From contig OW387139.1 of NCBI GenBank assembly GCA_936440205.1, positions 620,001-684,000 of the forward strand: a stretch of DNA of 64,000 nucleotides, in the 5' to 3' direction. The notes below the pieces were generated by a model. The model searched no databases and had not been told where the DNA came from. It worked only from the letters and a program-made list of their open reading frames with translations. Below, one piece after another: positions 57,480 through 64,000 of this stretch; the stretch's first letter is position 1, and each line of letters begins with the position of its first letter. Source of the stretch: Lepidonotus clava. Lineage: Eukaryota > Annelida > Polychaeta > Phyllodocida > Polynoidae. Both the position numbers and the translations under genes were made by a program.

Positions 57480-57679
57480 NNNNNNNNNNNNNNNNNNNNN
57501 NNNNNNNNNNNNNNNNNNNNNNNNNNNNNNNNNNNNNNNNNNNNNNNNNNNNNNNNNNNNNNNNNNNNNNNNNNNNNNNNNNNNNNNNNNNNNNNNNNNN
57601 NNNNNNNNNNNNNNNNNNNNNNNNNNNNNNNNNNNNNNNNNNNNNNNNNNNNNNNNNNNNNNNNNNNNNNNNNNNNNNN
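57480..57679. other. Assembly gap (200 N)
   Basis: A round 200-base run of N separates the 779-bp and 363-bp satellite blocks. The size is probably a placeholder. Confidence 0.99.
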
Positions 57680-60600
57680 GGGTCGACGGGGGCCCCTTTT
57701 ATTAGATTGAGTTCACCTGGGCCTGCGTTCCGGGCCCCTGACGGCCCCCAGGGGGTTCTCAGCGGCCCCGGAACAGGCCAGGAGGATGTAAAAAGGCCCA
57801 ACGAGTCCAACGCTGTGCTCAGAAGTCCGATGCGAGCGACGGTTGTCCTTCCAGGGGGGACCGTCCGGGCCCTATTTAAATAGGCTGCCTATCTAAATAG
57901 GCTCGTAGTGTTAAATCGGGTCTGCCAAAATATTTGAGTTGAATCTTCTCCTCTTAGAATGATTTTCCCCAAGCCCTGAAACTTTCGGGGGCACAATCGG
58001 TTTGCCGATTGGTCGATTTCCCCGGCCTGCAGGGCTCTCCAAGGGTCGACGGGGGCCCCTTTTATTAGATTGAGTTCACCTGGGCCTGCGTTCCGGGCCC
58101 CTGACGGCCCCCAGGGGGTTCTCAGCGGCCCCGGAACAGGCCAGGAGGATGTAAAAAGGCCCAACGAGTCCAACGCTGTGCTCAGAAGTCCGATGCGAGC
58201 GACGGTTGTCCTTCCAGGGGGGACCGTCCGGGCCCTATTTAAATAGGCTGCCTATCTAAATAGGCTCGTAGTGTTAAATCGGGTCTGCCAAAATATTTGA
58301 GTTGAATCTTCTCCTCTTAGAATGATTTTCCCCAAGCCCTGAAACTTTCGGGGGCACAATCGGTTTGCCGATTGGTCGATTTCCCCGGCCTGCAGGGCTC
58401 TCCAAGGGTCGACGGGGGCCCCTTTTATTAGATTGAGTTCACCTGGGCCTGCGTTCCGGGCCCCTGACGGCCCCCAGGGGGTTCTCAGCGGCCCCGGAAC
58501 AGGCCAGGAGGATGTAAAAAGGCCCAACGAGTCCAACGCTGTGCTCAGAAGTCCGATGCGAGCGACGGTTGTCCTTCCAGGGGGGACCGTCCGGGCCCTA
58601 TTTAAATAGGCTGCCTATCTAAATAGGCTCGTAGTGTTAAATCGGGTCTGCCAAAATATTTGAGTTGAATCTTCTCCTCTTAGAATGATTTTCCCCAAGC
58701 CCTGAAACTTTCGGGGGCACAATCGGTTTGCCGATTGGTCGATTTCCCCGGCCTGCAGGGCTCTCCAAGGGTCGACGGGGGCCCCTTTTATTAGATTGAG
58801 TTCACCTGGGCCTGCGTTCCGGGCCCCTGACGGCCCCCAGGGGGTTCTCAGCGGCCCCGGAACAGGCCAGGAGGATGTAAAAAGGCCCAACGAGTCCAAC
58901 GCTGTGCTCAGAAGTCCGATGCGAGCGACGGTTGTCCTTCCAGGGGGGACCGTCCGGGCCCTATTTAAATAGGCTGCCTATCTAAATAGGCTCGTAGTGT
59001 TAAATCGGGTCTGCCAAAATATTTGAGTTGAATCTTCTCCTCTTAGAATGATTTTCCCCAAGCCCTGAAACTTTCGGGGGCACAATCGGTTTGCCGATTG
59101 GTCGATTTCCCCGGCCTGCAGGGCTCTCCAAGGGTCGACGGGGGCCCCTTTTATTAGATTGAGTTCACCTGGGCCTGCGTTCCGGGCCCCTGACGGCCCC
59201 CAGGGGGTTCTCAGCGGCCCCGGAACAGGCCAGGAGGATGTAAAAAGGCCCAACGAGTCCAACGCTGTGCTCAGAAGTCCGATGCGAGCGACGGTTGTCC
59301 TTCCAGGGGGGACCGTCCGGGCCCTATTTAAATAGGCTGCCTATCTAAATAGGCTCGTAGTGTTAAATCGGGTCTGCCAAAATATTTGAGTTGAATCTTC
59401 TCCTCTTAGAATGATTTTCCCCAAGCCCTGAAACTTTCGGGGGCACAATCGGTTTGCCGATTGGTCGATTTCCCCGGCCTGCAGGGCTCTCCAAGGGTCG
59501 ACGGGGGCCCCTTTTATTAGATTGAGTTCACCTGGGCCTGCGTTCCGGGCCCCTGACGGCCCCCAGGGGGTTCTCAGCGGCCCCGGAACAGGCCAGGAGG
59601 ATGTAAAAAGGCCCAACGAGTCCAACGCTGTGCTCAGAAGTCCGATGCGAGCGACGGTTGTCCTTCCAGGGGGGACCGTCCGGGCCCTATTTAAATAGGC
59701 TGCCTATCTAAATAGGCTCGTAGTGTTAAATCGGGTCTGCCAAAATATTTGAGTTGAATCTTCTCCTCTTAGAATGATTTTCCCCAAGCCCTGAAACTTT
59801 CGGGGGCACAATCGGTTTGCCGATTGGTCGATTTCCCCGGCCTGCAGGGCTCTCCAAGGGTCGACGGGGGCCCCTTTTATTAGATTGAGTTCACCTGGGC
59901 CTGCGTTCCGGGCCCCTGACGGCCCCCAGGGGGTTCTCAGCGGCCCCGGAACAGGCCAGGAGGATGTAAAAAGGCCCAACGAGTCCAACGCTGTGCTCAG
60001 AAGTCCGATGCGAGCGACGGTTGTCCTTCCAGGGGGGACCGTCCGGGCCCTATTTAAATAGGCTGCCTATCTAAATAGGCTCGTAGTGTTAAATCGGGTC
60101 TGCCAAAATATTTGAGTTGAATCTTCTCCTCTTAGAATGATTTTCCCCAAGCCCTGAAACTTTCGGGGGCACAATCGGTTTGCCGATTGGTCGATTTCCC
60201 CGGCCTGCAGGGCTCTCCAAGGGTCGACGGGGGCCCCTTTTATTAGATTGAGTTCACCTGGGCCTGCGTTCCGGGCCCCTGACGGCCCCCAGGGGGTTCT
60301 CAGCGGCCCCGGAACAGGCCAGGAGGATGTAAAAAGGCCCAACGAGTCCAACGCTGTGCTCAGAAGTCCGATGCGAGCGACGGTTGTCCTTCCAGGGGGG
60401 ACCGTCCGGGCCCTATTTAAATAGGCTGCCTATCTAAATAGGCTCGTAGTGTTAAATCGGGTCTGCCAAAATATTTGAGTTGAATCTTCTCCTCTTAGAA
60501 TGATTTTCCCCAAGCCCTGAAACTTTCGGGGGCACAATCGGTTTGCCGATTGGTCGATTTCCCCGGCCTGCAGGGCTCTCCAAGGGTCGACGGGGGCCCC

Positions 60601-63600
60601 TTTTATTAGATTGAGTTCACCTGGGCCTGCGTTCCGGGCCCCTGACGGCCCCCAGGGGGTTCTCAGCGGCCCCGGAACAGGCCAGGAGGATGTAAAAAGG
60701 CCCAACGAGTCCAACGCTGTGCTCAGAAGTCCGATGCGAGCGACGGTTGTCCTTCCAGGGGGGACCGTCCGGGCCCTATTTAAATAGGCTGCCTATCTAA
60801 ATAGGCTCGTAGTGTTAAATCGGGTCTGCCAAAATATTTGAGTTGAATCTTCTCCTCTTAGAATGATTTTCCCCAAGCCCTGAAACTTTCGGGGGCACAA
60901 TCGGTTTGCCGATTGGTCGATTTCCCCGGCCTGCAGGGCTCTCCAAGGGTCGACGGGGGCCCCTTTTATTAGATTGAGTTCACCTGGGCCTGCGTTCCGG
61001 GCCCCTGACGGCCCCCAGGGGGTTCTCAGCGGCCCCGGAACAGGCCAGGAGGATGTAAAAAGGCCCAACGAGTCCAACGCTGTGCTCAGAAGTCCGATGC
61101 GAGCGACGGTTGTCCTTCCAGGGGGGACCGTCCGGGCCCTATTTAAATAGGCTGCCTATCTAAATAGGCTCGTAGTGTTAAATCGGGTCTGCCAAAATAT
61201 TTGAGTTGAATCTTCTCCTCTTAGAATGATTTTCCCCAAGCCCTGAAACTTTCGGGGGCACAATCGGTTTGCCGATTGGTCGATTTCCCCGGCCTGCAGG
61301 GCTCTCCAAGGGTCGACGGGGGCCCCTTTTATTAGATTGAGTTCACCTGGGCCTGCGTTCCGGGCCCCTGACGGCCCCCAGGGGGTTCTCAGCGGCCCCG
61401 GAACAGGCCAGGAGGATGTAAAAAGGCCCAACGAGTCCAACGCTGTGCTCAGAAGTCCGATGCGAGCGACGGTTGTCCTTCCAGGGGGGACCGTCCGGGC
61501 CCTATTTAAATAGGCTGCCTATCTAAATAGGCTCGTAGTGTTAAATCGGGTCTGCCAAAATATTTGAGTTGAATCTTCTCCTCTTAGAATGATTTTCCCC
61601 AAGCCCTGAAACTTTCGGGGGCACAATCGGTTTGCCGATTGGTCGATTTCCCCGGCCTGCAGGGCTCTCCAAGGGTCGACGGGGGCCCCTTTTATTAGAT
61701 TGAGTTCACCTGGGCCTGCGTTCCGGGCCCCTGACGGCCCCCAGGGGGTTCTCAGCGGCCCCGGAACAGGCCAGGAGGATGTAAAAAGGCCCAACGAGTC
61801 CAACGCTGTGCTCAGAAGTCCGATGCGAGCGACGGTTGTCCTTCCAGGGGGGACCGTCCGGGCCCTATTTAAATAGGCTGCCTATCTAAATAGGCTCGTA
61901 GTGTTAAATCGGGTCTGCCAAAATATTTGAGTTGAATCTTCTCCTCTTAGAATGATTTTCCCCAAGCCCTGAAACTTTCGGGGGCACAATCGGTTTGCCG
62001 ATTGGTCGATTTCCCCGGCCTGCAGGGCTCTCCAAGGGTCGACGGGGGCCCCTTTTATTAGATTGAGTTCACCTGGGCCTGCGTTCCGGGCCCCTGACGG
62101 CCCCCAGGGGGTTCTCAGCGGCCCCGGAACAGGCCAGGAGGATGTAAAAAGGCCCAACGAGTCCAACGCTGTGCTCAGAAGTCCGATGCGAGCGACGGTT
62201 GTCCTTCCAGGGGGGACCGTCCGGGCCCTATTTAAATAGGCTGCCTATCTAAATAGGCTCGTAGTGTTAAATCGGGTCTGCCAAAATATTTGAGTTGAAT
62301 CTTCTCCTCTTAGAATGATTTTCCCCAAGCCCTGAAACTTTCGGGGGCACAATCGGTTTGCCGATTGGTCGATTTCCCCGGCCTGCAGGGCTCTCCAAGG
62401 GTCGACGGGGGCCCCTTTTATTAGATTGAGTTCACCTGGGCCTGCGTTCCGGGCCCCTGACGGCCCCCAGGGGGTTCTCAGCGGCCCCGGAACAGGCCAG
62501 GAGGATGTAAAAAGGCCCAACGAGTCCAACGCTGTGCTCAGAAGTCCGATGCGAGCGACGGTTGTCCTTCCAGGGGGGACCGTCCGGGCCCTATTTAAAT
62601 AGGCTGCCTATCTAAATAGGCTCGTAGTGTTAAATCGGGTCTGCCAAAATATTTGAGTTGAATCTTCTCCTCTTAGAATGATTTTCCCCAAGCCCTGAAA
62701 CTTTCGGGGGCACAATCGGTTTGCCGATTGGTCGATTTCCCCGGCCTGCAGGGCTCTCCAAGGGTCGACGGGGGCCCCTTTTATTAGATTGAGTTCACCT
62801 GGGCCTGCGTTCCGGGCCCCTGACGGCCCCCAGGGGGTTCTCAGCGGCCCCGGAACAGGCCAGGAGGATGTAAAAAGGCCCAACGAGTCCAACGCTGTGC
62901 TCAGAAGTCCGATGCGAGCGACGGTTGTCCTTCCAGGGGGGACCGTCCGGGCCCTATTTAAATAGGCTGCCTATCTAAATAGGCTCGTAGTGTTAAATCG
63001 GGTCTGCCAAAATATTTGAGTTGAATCTTCTCCTCTTAGAATGATTTTCCCCAAGCCCTGAAACTTTCGGGGGCACAATCGGTTTGCCGATTGGTCGATT
63101 TCCCCGGCCTGCAGGGCTCTCCAAGGGTCGACGGGGGCCCCTTTTATTAGATTGAGTTCACCTGGGCCTGCGTTCCGGGCCCCTGACGGCCCCCAGGGGG
63201 TTCTCAGCGGCCCCGGAACAGGCCAGGAGGATGTAAAAAGGCCCAACGAGTCCAACGCTGTGCTCAGAAGTCCGATGCGAGCGACGGTTGTCCTTCCAGG
63301 GGGGACCGTCCGGGCCCTATTTAAATAGGCTGCCTATCTAAATAGGCTCGTAGTGTTAAATCGGGTCTGCCAAAATATTTGAGTTGAATCTTCTCCTCTT
63401 AGAATGATTTTCCCCAAGCCCTGAAACTTTCGGGGGCACAATCGGTTTGCCGATTGGTCGATTTCCCCGGCCTGCAGGGCTCTCCAAGGGTCGACGGGGG
63501 CCCCTTTTATTAGATTGAGTTCACCTGGGCCTGCGTTCCGGGCCCCTGACGGCCCCCAGGGGGTTCTCAGCGGCCCCGGAACAGGCCAGGAGGATGTAAA

Positions 63601-64000
63601 AAGGCCCAACGAGTCCAACGCTGTGCTCAGAAGTCCGATGCGAGCGACGGTTGTCCTTCCAGGGGGGACCGTCCGGGCCCTATTTAAATAGGCTGCCTAT
63701 CTAAATAGGCTCGTAGTGTTAAATCGGGTCTGCCAAAATATTTGAGTTGAATCTTCTCCTCTTAGAATGATTTTCCCCAAGCCCTGAAACTTTCGGGGGC
63801 ACAATCGGTTTGCCGATTGGTCGATTTCCCCGGCCTGCAGGGCTCTCCAAGGGTCGACGGGGGCCCCTTTTATTAGATTGAGTTCACCTGGGCCTGCGTT
63901 CCGGGCCCCTGACGGCCCCCAGGGGGTTCTCAGCGGCCCCGGAACAGGCCAGGAGGATGTAAAAAGGCCCAACGAGTCCAACGCTGTGCTCAGAAGTCCG
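57680..64000. repeat. 363-bp satellite array, about 17.4 copies
   Basis: The unit repeats at exactly 363 bp with no differences that I can see; the 94-codon minus-strand frame is identical in every full copy (first complete one ends at 57889). Each unit carries the perfect 14-bp palindrome cctatttaaatagg (57871-57884 in the first), a second imperfect copy (cctatctaaatagg), and gccgattggtcgattt. It runs off the window end. It is related to the 365-bp units at 41146-42510 but far more homogeneous. Confidence 0.97.

Noticed and set aside
57889-63981. Repeated 94-codon minus-strand ORF in the 363-bp satellite
   Set aside because: It is identical in all copies because the DNA is identical. The 365-bp relatives keep a different set of frames, so there is no sign of protein-level selection.
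57680-64000. 5S rDNA or snRNA gene repeat
   Set aside because: The unit length is suggestive, but no 5S rRNA, U1-U6 or tRNA core sequence is recognisable in it.

Overview
This is eukaryotic DNA, most likely from a marine invertebrate. It has long introns and intergenic stretches, GT-AG splice sites, a poly(A)-tailed LINE, tRNA-derived SINEs, many short inverted-repeat transposons and large satellite arrays. No bacterial gene, operon or CRISPR array is present. I cannot fix the phylum; the repeat mix would fit a mollusc or another lophotrochozoan, but that is inference. A 200-base run of N marks an assembly gap.

Layout. 1-2.0 kb: one broken minus-strand coding remnant. 2.0-5.5 kb: a 40-bp minisatellite carrying pieces of a tRNA-headed SINE. 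5.5-8.0 kb: a broken Ty3/gypsy-type fossil. 8.7-9.2 kb: a 93-bp tandem repeat, again hit by a SINE tail. 9.4-13.3 kb: a LINE with an intact 978-residue endonuclease/reverse transcriptase ORF. 13.5-20.1 kb: nested small DNA transposons, SINEs and a decayed RNase H-bearing LINE on the minus strand. 21-24.5 kb and about 28 kb: starts of two probable host genes on the minus strand, read from phase-compatible exons and CpG-rich upstream DNA. 25-34.4 kb: more transposons and solo LTRs, including an LTR inside a DNA transposon. 35.8-40 kb: two possible minus-strand exons, a C-rich minisatellite and two palindromic MITEs. 41.1-64 kb: satellite DNA, with a diverged 365-bp array, then 19 copies of a 779-bp unit, the gap, then 17 near-identical copies of a 363-bp unit related to the first array.

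The window is a repeat landscape with thin host-gene content. The clearest pattern is that seven different inverted-repeat elements with CAG-starting ends are each bounded by a 6-bp direct repeat, six of them exact. The second is the 779-bp satellite sitting between two blocks of an unrelated 363/365-bp satellite. No metabolic pathway or multi-gene system can be assembled from these genes.
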